NCBI RefSeq assembly: GCF_900102525.1
Contig: NZ_FNBZ01000006.1
Span: 124,001-188,000, forward strand
From: Allobosea robiniae
GTDB taxonomy: Bacteria; Pseudomonadota; Alphaproteobacteria; Rhizobiales; Beijerinckiaceae
Direction: 5' to 3'
DNA length: 64,000 nt
In this document: one piece after another, positions 31,097 to 40,909 of the stretch
Layout: each line of letters begins with the position of its first letter
Position numbering within the stretch: the first letter of the stretch is position 1
Made by a program: the position numbers and the translations under genes
Notes under the pieces: generated by a model
The model's database searches: none
The model's input: the letters and a program-made list of their open reading frames with translations, nothing else
What the model was told of the DNA's origin: nothing

Positions 31097-31135
31097 AAAC
31101 AAAGCACGAACACCATACGCGTTCTGCTTGTGTTC
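31097..31135 (-). promoter_or_regulatory. LexA operator region of lexA
   Basis: On the lexA strand, GAAC-ACAAGCA-GAAC (31121-31135) is a perfect alphaproteobacterial LexA box, 57 bp upstream of the start codon. A second, one-mismatch site GTTC-GTGCTTT-GTTT (31097-31111) lies closer to the gene. The position fits repression of the lexA promoter. Confidence 0.8.
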
Positions 31136-31144
31136 CGCAAGCCG

Positions 31145-32355
31145 CTACCGCAAGGGCAGGATGCGGCAGGCCTCGCCTTTCTTCGCGGGAGCGGCATGGG
31201 CCGGGCGGATCGTCAGGGCCTGAGCGCGCGCCAGCGTGCCGAGCATCGAGGAATCCTGCCGGTCGAAGGGCGTCGCCACCCAGCCTTCCGGCGTCAGCGT
31301 GAGCTCCGAGCGCAGGTAATCCTCGCGCTCGTCATTGCCGGGCATGTCGCGTCCCAGAATGGCGGGGATGCTGCGGTCGCGATCGGCGTCCGCGATGCCG
31401 AGCAGCGCCTCGATCAAGGGCAGCGCGAAGAGATGGCCGCAGACGATCGAGGAGACCGGATTGCCCGGCAGCCCGACCACGACCATCCGGCCGAGGCGTC
31501 CGGTCATCATCGGCTTGCCCGGCCGCATCGCGATCTTCCAGAAGCCGAGCGCCATGCCGGCCCGCGTCAGTGCTTCCTGCACGAGATCATGCGCGCCGAC
31601 CGAGGCCCCGCCGAGCGTGATCAGCACATCGGCATCGGCGTCGCTCGCCCTTGCGATCTTGCTGGCGAGGTCGGCATGGTCGTCGCGGGCGATGCCGAGA
31701 TCGATGACGGTGCCGCCGGCCTTCTCGACCAGCGCGGCGAGCGAGAACGAGTTCGAGGCGACGATCTGGTCGCGGCCGACCGGCTCGCCCGGCGCCACCA
31801 GTTCGTCACCGGTGGCGAGGATCGCGACACGCGGCTTGCGTCGGATGGGCAAGGTCGGATGCCCCATCGCGGCCGCAAGCCCGAGCGCCGCGCTGTCGAG
31901 CACCCGCCCGGCCGGCAGCAGCACGTCGCCCTCATGAAAATCGAGCCCTGCGGCGCGCAGGAACTTGCCTTTAGCTGGCGGCACGCGGACGCGGATCACC
32001 GGACTGCCGACACCGTCGGCGTCTTCCTGCATCAGGATGGTGTCGGCGCCCTCAGGCATCGGTGCGCCGGTGAAGATGCGGACGGCCTGTCCCGGCCCGA
32101 CCGGTCCATCGAAGGCCCGGCCGGCAGCGGATTCGCCGATGACAGTGAGCGAAACGCCTTCCGCCATCTCGTCGCCGCGCACGGCATAGCCATCCATGGC
32201 GGAATTGGCGAAGGGCGGTTGTGTCCTGAGGGCTTTGACCTCACCAGCAAGCACCCGCCAGGCGCATTGCGCCAGCGGCAGGGTTTCCGCCGCGGTCGGC
32301 CCCGGAATGCTGTCGAGCAGCGCCTTGCGCGCGACGGGGACCGGGGTGAGCGCCA

Positions 32356-32356
<1 letters not shown>
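31145..32356 (-). CDS. moeA: Molybdopterin molybdotransferase MoeA
   Basis: Inserts molybdate into adenylylated molybdopterin in the last step of Mo-cofactor synthesis. 403 aa. Family features: [13 protein letters not shown] near the N-terminus, [50 protein letters not shown] and [13 protein letters not shown] with [12 protein letters not shown]. It overlaps moaC by one base, so the two are translated together. The distance to lexA is 80 bp. Confidence 0.95.
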
Positions 32357-32834
<478 letters not shown>

Positions 32835-32838
<4 letters not shown>

Positions 32839-33641
32839 GCCGCGACGGCCTTGCCGGTCAGCAGCGCCTGCGTCGCGGCGGTGACGTCGGCCTGCCGCAT
32901 CAGACTCTCGCCGACGAGGAAGCTGTTGACACCGATCGGGTTGAGCCGGGCGATGTCCTCATGCGTGAAGATGCCGCTCTCGCTGATGACGATCCGGTCA
33001 ACCGGCACGCGCGGCGCCAATCGCTCGGTGACCGCAAGATCGACATTGAAGCTGCGCAGGTCGCGGTTGTTGATGCCGAGCAGGCGGCTTTCGAGCTTGA
33101 GCGCCCGGTCGAGCTCGGCATCGTCATGGACCTCGACGAGGACATCCATGCCCAGTTCCCGCGCGGTCTCGTTCAGCGCCTTGGCGGTCGCGTCGTCGAC
33201 ACCGGCCAAGATGATCAGGATGCAGTCGGCGCTCCAGGAGCGGGCCTCGTAGACCTGATAGGGCTCGTAAAGAAAATCCTTGCGCAAGGCGGGCAGGCCT
33301 GTGGCCTCGCGCGCCTGCGTCAGGAACTCCGGCCTGCCCTGGAATGAGGGCGCATCGGTCAGCACCGACAGGCAGGCCGCACCGCCGGCCGCATAGGCGC
33401 GGGCGAGCGAAGGCGGGTCGAAATCGGCGCGGATCAGGCCCTTGGAGGGGCTCGCCTTCTTGATCTCGGCGATCAGAGCGGGCGTGCCCTGAGCGAGCTT
33501 GTTTGCGAGCGCGTCAGCAAAGCCGCGCGGCTTGCTGGCCGCACGTGCCCGGCGCTCGATCTCGGCCTGCGGCACCGCGGCCTTGGCTGCCGCGATCTCC
33601 TGGCGCTTATAGGCTTCGATCTTCGCGAGGATGTCGGTCAT
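32835..33641 (-). CDS. trpC: Indole-3-glycerol phosphate synthase
   Basis: Fourth step of tryptophan synthesis. 268 aa, monofunctional (no fused TrpF). Motifs: [20 protein letters not shown] with catalytic Lys and the Glu of the (beta/alpha)8 barrel, [45 protein letters not shown] and [13 protein letters not shown]. It begins 7 bp after the trpD stop and overlaps moaC by 4 nt. Confidence 0.96.
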
Positions 33642-33648
33642 GCCGGCC

Positions 33649-34662
33649 TCACGCGTTCGAGGCTTTGACGAGCGCGGCGAGCGTCGCCTTGGCCTTGCCG
33701 GAATCGAGCGCGGCCGTCGCCTGGGCGAAGCCGTCCTTCAAATCCCGGGCCTTGCCGGCGACGAGCAGCGCCGCAGCCGCATTGAAGGCGGCGATGTCGC
33801 GGAAGCCGGTCTTTTCGCCGGCGAGCACGGCGTTCAGCGCCGCCGCGTTCTCCTCCGGCGTGCCGCCGCGCAGGACTTCGGGCTTTGCAGGTTCAAGGCC
33901 GACATCGGCGGGGCTGATCGAGAAGCTTTCGATCTTCCCGTTCTCCAGCGAGACGACGCGGGTCGGGCCTGTCGTGGTGATCTCGTCGAGCCCATCCGAG
34001 CCGTGCACGGCCCAGACGCGGGTCGAGCCGAAGGAGGCGAGCACCTTGACCATCGGCTCCAGCCAGGTCTCGGAGAAGGCGCCGATGAGCTGACGCTTGG
34101 CGCCGGCCGGGTTGGAAAGCGGGCCGAGCAGGTTGAAGATCGTGCGCGTGCCGAGCTCGGTGCGCACCGGCGCGACATGGCGCATCGAAGCGTGATGCGT
34201 CGGCGCGAACATGAAGCCGACGCCGGCCTCGCGGATACAATGCTCGGTCGCGGCCGGATCAAGCCCGACCTTGACGCCGAGCGCGGTCAGCACGTCGGCG
34301 GCCCCGGAGCGCGAGGAGGCCGCGCGGTTGCCATGCTTGGCGACCGGCACGCCGCAGGCGGCGGTGATGATCGAGGCCAGCGTCGAGACATTGTAGGAGC
34401 CGGACGAATCGCCGCCGGTGCCGACGATGTCGATCGCCTCCGGCGGGGCCTTGACGGTAAGCATCTTGCCACGCATCGCGCTGGCGGCGCCTGCGATCTC
34501 ATCGATCGTCTCGCCGCGGACACGCAGCGCCATCAGGAAGGCGGCCGATTGCGCGTTGGTGACCCCGCCCGAGAGGATGGTGTCGAAGGCGTCGCGCGCT
34601 TCCTCGCGCGAGAGCGTCGCGCCGGTCGCCACCTTGGCGATGAAGGGTTTGAAATCGTCCAT
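33649..34662 (-). CDS. trpD: Anthranilate phosphoribosyltransferase
   Basis: Second step of tryptophan synthesis, transferring phosphoribosyl to anthranilate. 337 aa. Glycine-rich PRPP-binding [19 protein letters not shown], then [20 protein letters not shown], and [20 protein letters not shown] are all intact, as is the metal-binding [11 protein letters not shown]. It is 15 bp downstream of trpG. Confidence 0.96.
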   Translation of the reverse strand: MDDFKPFIAKVATGATLSREEARDAFDTILSGGVTNAQSAAFLMALRVRGETIDEIAGAASAMRGKMLTVKAPPEAIDIVGTGGDSSGSYNVSTLASIITAACGVPVAKHGNRAASSRSGAADVLTALGVKVGLDPAATEHCIREAGVGFMFAPTHHASMRHVAPVRTELGTRTIFNLLGPLSNPAGAKRQLIGAFSETWLEPMVKVLASFGSTRVWAVHGSDGLDEITTTGPTRVVSLENGKIESFSISPADVGLEPAKPEVLRGGTPEENAAALNAVLAGEKTGFRDIAAFNAAAALLVAGKARDLKDGFAQATAALDSGKAKATLAALVKASNA

Positions 34663-34677
34663 GGGAACTCTGCGGAA

Positions 34678-35295
34678 TCAGGCTGAAGGGGTCAGGGCGG
34701 AGGCTTCGCGTTCGCTCTGCCACCGCTCCGCGAGGTCGAGGAAATTCCGCAGAATCGTCGCGCCATGCTCGGAAGCGATGCTCTCCGGATGGAACTGGAC
34801 GCCGTGGACCGGCAGCTCCCGGTGAGAAAGCGCCATGATCAGGCCGTCATCGCTCTCCGCCTCGATCTCGAAGACATCGGGGCAGGAGGCTCGCTCGACC
34901 ACGAGCGAGTGATAGCGCGTCGCCTGCAGCGGTCCGTTGATGCCGCGGAACAGCCCGCGCGCCCGGTGGCGGATCGGCGAGACCTTGCCGTGCATCGGTA
35001 GCGGCGCACGCACCACCTCGCCGCCGAAGGCCTGTCCCATCGCCTGCAGGCCGAGGCAGACGCCGAAGATCGGCTTCTTGCCCGCGCCTTCGCGGATCAG
35101 GTTCAGGCAGATTCCGGCTTCATTGGGCGTGCAGGGGCCGGGCGAGAGCACGATCGCGTCGTGGTCGCCGGCAAGCGCCTCGTTGACGGTGAGCGCATCG
35201 TTACGCCAGACATCGACCTCGGCGCCGAGCCCACCGATGAGGTGGACCAGGTTCCAGGTGAAGCTGTCGTAGTTGTCGATCAACAGAACGCGCAT
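34678..35295 (-). CDS. trpG: Anthranilate/aminodeoxychorismate synthase glutamine amidotransferase
   Basis: Supplies ammonia from glutamine to TrpE (and possibly PabB). 205 aa. Class I amidotransferase triad: nucleophile Cys in IFGVCLGLQAMGQAFGG, His and Glu in VHGVQFHPESIASEHG; oxyanion loop in SPGPCTPNEAG. First gene of trpGDC-moaC-moeA here; trpE is not in the window on either side, so it lies elsewhere, as in many relatives. No Trp leader peptide or attenuator is evident in the 90 bp upstream. Confidence 0.95.
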   Translation of the reverse strand: MRVLLIDNYDSFTWNLVHLIGGLGAEVDVWRNDALTVNEALAGDHDAIVLSPGPCTPNEAGICLNLIREGAGKKPIFGVCLGLQAMGQAFGGEVVRAPLPMHGKVSPIRHRARGLFRGINGPLQATRYHSLVVERASCPDVFEIEAESDDGLIMALSHRELPVHGVQFHPESIASEHGATILRNFLDLAERWQSEREASALTPSA

Positions 35296-35385
35296 GGCCG
35301 GACCCGTGAATACGGCTTGAGGTCATGCACGTTCGGGGGCGGGGTGGTCAAGTTTCGCGCGGCCGAATGACCGGGCGATTCCTCC

Positions 35386-36897
35386 TCACCCCCGCGCGCT
35401 GCGCGGCATGCCTGCGGTGCGCGGCTGCGCCAGTCCCGGCGCGGTCTCGACGCCGAGCGTCGGCAGGGCGAGCGTCCGCTGTCCTCTGAAATCGACATGG
35501 CAGACGATCAGCCCGCGCTCCTCGATATAGCTGAGCACGCGGCGCGCGCGGCTCGGCGAGGCGCTGCCATAGATCTCCGCGAGCTCGGCATCGCTGGGGC
35601 AGGGCCGGCCTTCGATGGCGGTGCGGGCGATGTAGAGGAAGAGCCCCTGCAGGTCTTCCGGCAACGTGCCGGACGCGGCCACAGCCGCCTGCCAGCCATC
35701 GCTCGTCGCGACGCTGTCGCTGACGCCGGCCCGCGCCACGGCGAGCCTGCGGCGGAACTCCTCGAGGCTGAGTTGCGTGCGGCCGAGCCGGCGCATCCGG
35801 CAGCGCACGGTGAAATCCTGGTAGAGCACCGCGACCTGGCGCGAGCGCGCCTCGGGATCGGCCATCAATTCGCGCAGGATTTCGACCATGATCGCCTCGC
35901 GCTCGGCCGGCTCCAGCTCGATCTCGGGTTCCGGCTCCGCCTGCGGGGCAGGGCGATAGTTCTCGATCCGGCGCAGCACCTCGGTCGGATCGGGCTTGGG
36001 ACGCGGGGCCGGGCGCACCGGACGGGCCATCGGCAGCGGTTCGTCCTCGCCGCGCGTGAAGATCAGCTTGCCGGCCTCCTCCGGCGCCTGCTCCGGCAGC
36101 GGCATCAGGCCCGGCGCGCCACCGCGATCGACCGAGGAGACCGCACCGATCCGGATCGGCAGCGGGCGCTTCGACAGGGCGGGGCCGAGCGCGACGAACT
36201 GGCCGCGTTCGAGATCGCGGAACATCTCGGCCTGACGGCGGTCCATGCCGAGCAGGTCGGCGGCGCGGGCCATGTCGATGTCGAGGAAGGTGCGCCCCAT
36301 CAGGAAGTTCGAGGCTTCCGCCGCGACGTTCTTGGCAAGCTTGGCGAGGCGCTGCGTCGCGATCACCCCGGCAAGGCCACGCTTGCGGCCACGGCACATC
36401 AGGTTGGTCATGGCGCCCAATGAGAGCCGGCGCGCCTCGTCGGAGGCCTCGCCCGCCATCACCGGCGCGAAGAGCTGCGCTTCGTCGACCACGATCAGCA
36501 TCGGGAACCAGAGCGAGCGGTCGACATCGAAGAGCCCGCCGAGGAAGGCGGCGGTGGCGCGCAACTGCTCGTCGGCTTCGAGATTTTCGAGATTGAGCAC
36601 CACCGAGACGCGGTGCTGGCGCACGCGCAAGGCAACGCGCTGCAATTCGGCCTCGCCGCATTCGGCATCGACCACGACATGGCCGAACTGGTCGGCGAGC
36701 GAGACGAAATCGCCCTCGGGATCGATGATCGCCTGCTGCACCAAAGGCGCGCTCTGCTCCAGCAGGCGGCGCAGGAGATGCGACTTGCCCGAGCCGGAAT
36801 TGCCCTGCACGAGCAGACGCGTCGCCAGCAACTCGGCGAGATCGATCAGACCGGGCTCGCCGGTCCTTGTCGTTCCCATCTCGATTGCGGTGGTCAT
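35386..36897 (-). CDS. HerA/VirB4-like ATPase (DUF87)
   Basis: A 503-aa P-loop ATPase of the HerA-FtsK superfamily. Walker A GNSGSGKS at residues 32-39, followed by IIDPEGDFVSLADQF; Walker B MLIVVDEAQLFAP; the Arg-containing MCRGRKRGLAGVIATQRLAK segment is typical of DUF87 proteins. After about residue 270 comes a Pro/Glu-rich linker (KPDPTEVLRRIENYRPAPQA) and a C-terminal ~150-residue domain with a winged-helix look (LAEIYGSASPSRARRVLSYI with EERGLIVC). The nuclease partner NurA is not next to it. Role unknown: DNA translocation/repair is plausible from the family. It follows trpG in direction but has its own 112-bp upstream region. Confidence 0.8.
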   Translation of the reverse strand: MTTAIEMGTTRTGEPGLIDLAELLATRLLVQGNSGSGKSHLLRRLLEQSAPLVQQAIIDPEGDFVSLADQFGHVVVDAECGEAELQRVALRVRQHRVSVVLNLENLEADEQLRATAAFLGGLFDVDRSLWFPMLIVVDEAQLFAPVMAGEASDEARRLSLGAMTNLMCRGRKRGLAGVIATQRLAKLAKNVAAEASNFLMGRTFLDIDMARAADLLGMDRRQAEMFRDLERGQFVALGPALSKRPLPIRIGAVSSVDRGGAPGLMPLPEQAPEEAGKLIFTRGEDEPLPMARPVRPAPRPKPDPTEVLRRIENYRPAPQAEPEPEIELEPAEREAIMVEILRELMADPEARSRQVAVLYQDFTVRCRMRRLGRTQLSLEEFRRRLAVARAGVSDSVATSDGWQAAVAASGTLPEDLQGLFLYIARTAIEGRPCPSDAELAEIYGSASPSRARRVLSYIEERGLIVCHVDFRGQRTLALPTLGVETAPGLAQPRTAGMPRSARG

Positions 36898-37009
36898 GCG
36901 GGCGGTGAGTCGTCGTGTTGGATCGGGCGCGGAGATGCGGCCGGCGCTTCTAGCACGGCCTTTCCTTCGCTGGACGCAGGGCTGCCCTGCCTTCCACAGG
37001 CAATCGGCT

Positions 37010-37291
37010 TCAGCGCGGGCAGCGCAGGGCGCGTTCCTGCCGGACGATGTCGGCGATCACCCGGTGGTCATTGGCCGAGAGCGGCAGGTCCTCGACATCG
37101 TCATATTGGCAGCCGGCATTGCCGAAGGCCGCGATGGCGCGTTTCGTCCGGAAGCAATAGCCCTGCGCCTTGTAGATTTCGTTGCGCGCCGTCCACAGGT
37201 CGGCGCAGGCCTGAGGGTTGGCGAGCGCCGGCACCGCCATCCCGCTGGCAAGCAGGGCGGTCGCGAGAAGCGAAAGGCAAAAGCTGCGCAT
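37010..37291 (-). CDS. Small secreted Cys-rich protein, YARHG-like
   Basis: A 93-aa protein with a signal peptide (SFCLSLLATALLASGMAVPA, cleavage near ALA, residue 24). The mature ~70 residues carry four cysteines and the pattern CADLWTARNEIYKAQGYCF, then AIAAFGNAGC, as in the small YARHG-type periplasmic domain common in Hyphomicrobiales. It probably forms two disulfides. Function unknown; cell-wall association has been suggested for YARHG domains. 100 bp separate it from the next secreted gene on the same strand. Confidence 0.78.
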   Translation of the reverse strand: MRSFCLSLLATALLASGMAVPALANPQACADLWTARNEIYKAQGYCFRTKRAIAAFGNAGCQYDDVEDLPLSANDHRVIADIVRQERALRCPR

Positions 37292-37391
37292 GGGGCGGTC
37301 TCTCCGACGATTGAGTCGGGAGCTTTGCGGAGCGGGTTGGCGAAGGCAACCTGGGAATGCCGGAGTGTGGGGGCTGACACGTGCCCTGCCG

Positions 37392-37706
37392 TCACGGCTC
37401 CTTCATCTCCAGGCAGGTCAGGACCTCGACATAGCTCGGAGGCCCGCCGAAACTGGCACTTTCGACACACGCCGTCCGGGCGCCCGGCTGGAACTGGTTC
37501 CAACGTGCGGTGAGCGCGGCGCGGGCGCGTTCCTCATCGCCCTGGCAGGCTCTGGCGGGGCGGCCGATATCGATGCCCGATTTGCCGACATCGCGGCAGG
37601 ACGCGGCGATGTCGAAGCGCGGCGGCGAATCCGCCACCTGAATGATCGCAGGAGATGTGCTGGAGAGAGACAGAAGGACGAGACCGGCGGCAAGCATGGC
37701 TGCCAC
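37392..37706 (-). CDS. Small secreted protein of unknown function
   Basis: A 104-aa protein with an N-terminal hydrophobic signal (MLAAGLVLLSLSSTSPA). The mature part contains four cysteines (AASCRDVGKS, ARACQGDEE, TACVESAS, VLTCLEMKEP) and a central helix EERARAALTARWNQF. Conserved pairs of Cys-containing helices of this kind occur in small Hyphomicrobiales envelope proteins. No function is recognised. On the same strand as the YARHG-like gene, possibly functionally paired. Confidence 0.65.
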   Translation of the reverse strand: MAAMLAAGLVLLSLSSTSPAIIQVADSPPRFDIAASCRDVGKSGIDIGRPARACQGDEERARAALTARWNQFQPGARTACVESASFGGPPSYVEVLTCLEMKEP

Positions 37707-37766
37707 TCCAAAAAGGACGCCCTGTCGGTCAACGCGAAGCCGCCGCCGAAGTTCCGGATGAAGGCG

Positions 37767-38810
37767 CTATTCGGCCGGCGAAGGTCCCTGCCGTTTGCTG
37801 ACCGTGATATCGCGGGCCGAACGCGCCTCGATGTCGACGATGGCGACGTCCGGCCGGTCTATGGCCGGGAAGCTGCGCGCGTCCGTCGCCCGATGGACGA
37901 AGACCAGGCTGGCCAGCGCCGGATGCCCGGCGAGGCGCGAATGCGCCAGCGCAGGCTCCATGGCGCCCGGCAGGACCAGATGGACGCTGCGCCCGCCCTC
38001 GATACAAGCCTCCAGGTCGCCGAGGCTGAACAGGCCGAGCGGCAGGAGTTCCAGGCCGCTCAGCATCGCCATGCCCGGCCCGCTCGCCAGCGCAGCGAGG
38101 TCGCCGCCGACCAGCGTCGTCACGATGCGCGACGAGACCGTGGGCTTCAGCGCCCGCGAGATATCCAGCGCCTTGCCGAGCAGTTCGCGTTCCGGCAGCG
38201 CGATCGGCCCTTGCAGCGACAGGCCGTCGGCGATCTGCAGCGCCGGCCGCTCCATCATCTGCGGCAGAGGGTGCAGGGTCGGGCTGGCCATCAGCATATC
38301 GAGGGGGGCGACGCCATCGGGAACATCCGGCCCGAAACCGCCGACGAAGCGTGTGCCGAAGGCCCGCATCGCAAGGTTGCGCAACGTCAGGAGCGGCCGC
38401 AAGGGTCCGACCCGGCTGACGCCGACCGCCATCACCGCGCCGGACGCCTCGATCAGCGCCAGCAATTCGAGCTCGTTGCCGTGCAGCGGCAGCATCAAGG
38501 GCGAAAGCCCCGCGCGCAGGCTCGCCAGGATCGAGATGATCGCCTCGGGCCCGAGCGGCGCCAGGATCGCGACGCTCGCGCCCGGCGTGCCCTTGTTGAT
38601 GGCGAGCAGGCGCGCCAGCCGGTCGATGCGCTCGTCGAGGTCCAGGAAATTGATCGAGCCGGGCTTCACGTCGCTCCAGCCGCGCCGGCCCGGCGGATCG
38701 CGCAGGGCCGCATCATAGCCGCGGGTCCGGGTCAGGGCCGCGAGCAGGGTGTCGAGATCGAGTCCGTCGAGCACGGCGGAGGCTTCGTCCTGGTCTGCCC
38801 GCATCGACAA
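37767..38810 (-). CDS. Degenerate AMP-binding (ANL superfamily-like) protein
   Basis: A 347-aa protein whose layout follows the N-terminal domain of acyl-CoA synthetases: FLDLDERIDRLARLLAINKG, then VAILAPLGPEAIISILASLR with AGLSPLMLPLHG, corresponding to the usual substrate-entry and AMP-domain segments. Where the ATP P-loop (TSGTTGxPKG) should be, it has ADGLSLQGPIALPERELLGK, and the protein ends without the C-terminal lid domain and its catalytic Lys. It is therefore probably not an adenylating enzyme. It starts 3 bp after the stop of the upstream peptide-binding gene, so the two are likely co-transcribed. Function unknown; a binding or scaffold role is only a guess. Confidence 0.7.
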   Translation of the reverse strand: MSMRADQDEASAVLDGLDLDTLLAALTRTRGYDAALRDPPGRRGWSDVKPGSINFLDLDERIDRLARLLAINKGTPGASVAILAPLGPEAIISILASLRAGLSPLMLPLHGNELELLALIEASGAVMAVGVSRVGPLRPLLTLRNLAMRAFGTRFVGGFGPDVPDGVAPLDMLMASPTLHPLPQMMERPALQIADGLSLQGPIALPERELLGKALDISRALKPTVSSRIVTTLVGGDLAALASGPGMAMLSGLELLPLGLFSLGDLEACIEGGRSVHLVLPGAMEPALAHSRLAGHPALASLVFVHRATDARSFPAIDRPDVAIVDIEARSARDITVSKRQGPSPAE

Positions 38811-38813
38811 ACC

Positions 38814-40667
38814 CTAGTTCGCCGGAGCCGGTGCGGCCGGGAGGCGCGCCAGCGTTTCGTTGGAGAGGAAATAGGCCGGCTGGCGCCCCGCGAGCACGAC
38901 GCCGCGCGCCAGCGCGATCCAGCTATCGGGCAGGTAATAGAGCGGCACGACGTAGAAGCCCGAGATCAGCAGCCGGTCGAGCGCCCGCACCGCCGCGACG
39001 AAATCCTCGCGCTCGCGAGCCCCGAGCAGGGCCCGCAGCACGGCGTCGACGGCGGGCGATTTCACGCCGGCATAGTTCAGCGCGCCGTTGCGGGCGGCAT
39101 TGGCTGAGCCCCAGCGCCCGATCTGCTCGTTGCCGGGCGAGGCCGAGGCCGGCCAGGTCCACTGGATCATGTCGAAATCGAAGGTCGACAGCCGCCGCCA
39201 GTACTGCACATCGTCGATCAATCGCACGGACACCGCGATGCCGAGCCGGGCGAGCGACTGTGCGTAATTGAGCGCGAGCCGCTCCTGCGGCCGGCTGGTC
39301 ACGGTGATCTCGAAGGCGAAGGGCTCGTCCTTGCCGTTGCGCAGCACGCCCTCGCGCAGGACGTAGCCGGCGGTCTTGAGCAGATCGAGCGCCTTGCGCG
39401 CCTGCTCGCGATCGCGGCCCGAGCCGTCGGTTTCGGCGGGCCTCCAGCTGCCGGCTAGAATGTCCTCGCGCACCGCACCCGGAAAACCGGCGAGCAGGAC
39501 CTTCTCCCGTTCGTCGGCGGGCACGCCGAGTGCCGAGAGATCCGAATCGGAGAAGAAGCTGCCGGCCCGGCGATAGACGCCGTGGAACAGGTTGCGGTTA
39601 ACCCATTCGAAATCGAACAGCAGCCCCAGCGCCTCGCGCACCCAGACATCGGCGAAGATCGGCCGGCGCGTGTTGAAGACCAGGCCGGTCATGCCCTTGG
39701 GCGTGTCGAAATGCAGGGTTTCCTGCCGGATGCGCCCGTCATGCACGGCCGGCACGTCGTAGCCGGTCATCCAGCGCGTCGGATCGCCCTCGAGGCGCAC
39801 ATCATAGAGCCCGGCCTTGAACGCCTCGAACAGCGCATTCGAATCCCGGTAGAAATCGTAGCGGATCTCGTCGGCATTATAGAGCCCGCGCGTCACCGGA
39901 TGGTCCTCGGCCCAGAAATCCTTGCGCCGTCTCAGCGTGAGCGATTCGCCGGGCCGGACCTCCTCGACGCTATAGGCGCCGGAGCCGAGTGCCGGCCTGA
40001 AGCTGGTTTCGCCGAAGGTTTCGGCGTTGGTCGCATGCTTCGCGAAGATCGGCATCGCGCCGATGACCAGCGGCAATTCGCGGTTGGAGCCGTCGCCGAG
40101 CTCGAATTCGACGCGCCGGGGCGAGGGCGCCGAGACCTTGGTCACGCGGCCGAGGCTGGAGCGATGGAAGGGCTTGCCCTTCGTCTTCAGCATCTCGAAG
40201 GTGAAGATCACGTCCTCGGCGGTGACCGGCTTGCCGTCGGAAAACCGGGCCCGCTCGTCGATCTCGAAGGCGAGGCGGGTACGGTCCGCGTCGAGCGACA
40301 CCCCCGAGGCAAGCAGGCCGTACGCCGTGAAGGGCTCGTCTGCCGAGCGGTAGAGCAGGCTCTGCTGGACGTATTTCGGCACGGCATCGGGCGCGACGCC
40401 GAGGACGACGAGCGGATTGAGGCTGTCGAAAGTCCCCTGGATGCCGAGAACGATGCGCCCGCCCTTCGGAGCCTTGGGGTCGGCATAGGGCAGATGCGCG
40501 AAGCCGGGCGGCAGGGCCGGCTGACCATGCATCGCGATGGCATGCTGCAGCGGGGCCGAATCGGCCAGCGCATTGCGCCCGCGCGCCAGGGCGGCGAACG
40601 GGGCCAAAGCCAGCATAAGGTTGACCCCGCGGCGGTTCATCGCCTGGGGCAATCGAAGAAATTCCAT
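38814..40667 (-). CDS. Peptide/oligosaccharide ABC transporter substrate-binding protein
   Basis: A 617-aa family 5 solute-binding protein (DppA/OppA/YejA-like). ATG 40667 is chosen; ATG 40640 (MNRRGVNLMLALAP) is an alternative start of the signal peptide. The mature protein begins near ADSAPLQHAIAMHG. Family features: ADPKAPKGGRIVLGIQGTFD and SLNPL at the N-terminus, FEIDERARFSDGKPVTAEDV, and REALGLLFDFEWVNRNLFHG. YejA-type proteins bind peptides such as microcin C and murein fragments. No permease or ATPase genes are adjacent, so it is an orphan whose transporter lies elsewhere. Confidence 0.88.
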   Translation of the reverse strand: MEFLRLPQAMNRRGVNLMLALAPFAALARGRNALADSAPLQHAIAMHGQPALPPGFAHLPYADPKAPKGGRIVLGIQGTFDSLNPLVVLGVAPDAVPKYVQQSLLYRSADEPFTAYGLLASGVSLDADRTRLAFEIDERARFSDGKPVTAEDVIFTFEMLKTKGKPFHRSSLGRVTKVSAPSPRRVEFELGDGSNRELPLVIGAMPIFAKHATNAETFGETSFRPALGSGAYSVEEVRPGESLTLRRRKDFWAEDHPVTRGLYNADEIRYDFYRDSNALFEAFKAGLYDVRLEGDPTRWMTGYDVPAVHDGRIRQETLHFDTPKGMTGLVFNTRRPIFADVWVREALGLLFDFEWVNRNLFHGVYRRAGSFFSDSDLSALGVPADEREKVLLAGFPGAVREDILAGSWRPAETDGSGRDREQARKALDLLKTAGYVLREGVLRNGKDEPFAFEITVTSRPQERLALNYAQSLARLGIAVSVRLIDDVQYWRRLSTFDFDMIQWTWPASASPGNEQIGRWGSANAARNGALNYAGVKSPAVDAVLRALLGAREREDFVAAVRALDRLLISGFYVVPLYYLPDSWIALARGVVLAGRQPAYFLSNETLARLPAAPAPAN

Positions 40668-40909
40668 CACGCGACCTGATTCCCTGCGCAAGAATAGCAT
40701 GGGCACAGCATGGTCACGCAGCTATTCGGGCTGGAATCCTTGGTGCGAACTCGCTAAAGGCGAGGGCAGGGTGTCATTCAAACGCCTCAATCGGCCTTGA
40801 TGTGCACGGCTTGCGATGGCCGGCGCCCCATGCGATTGGGCCATCAGCGGTGACGCGCGCGGCTTGCGAAGTCGTGATCCCGAATTCGCTTGATAAGGAA
40901 AGACAAGGA

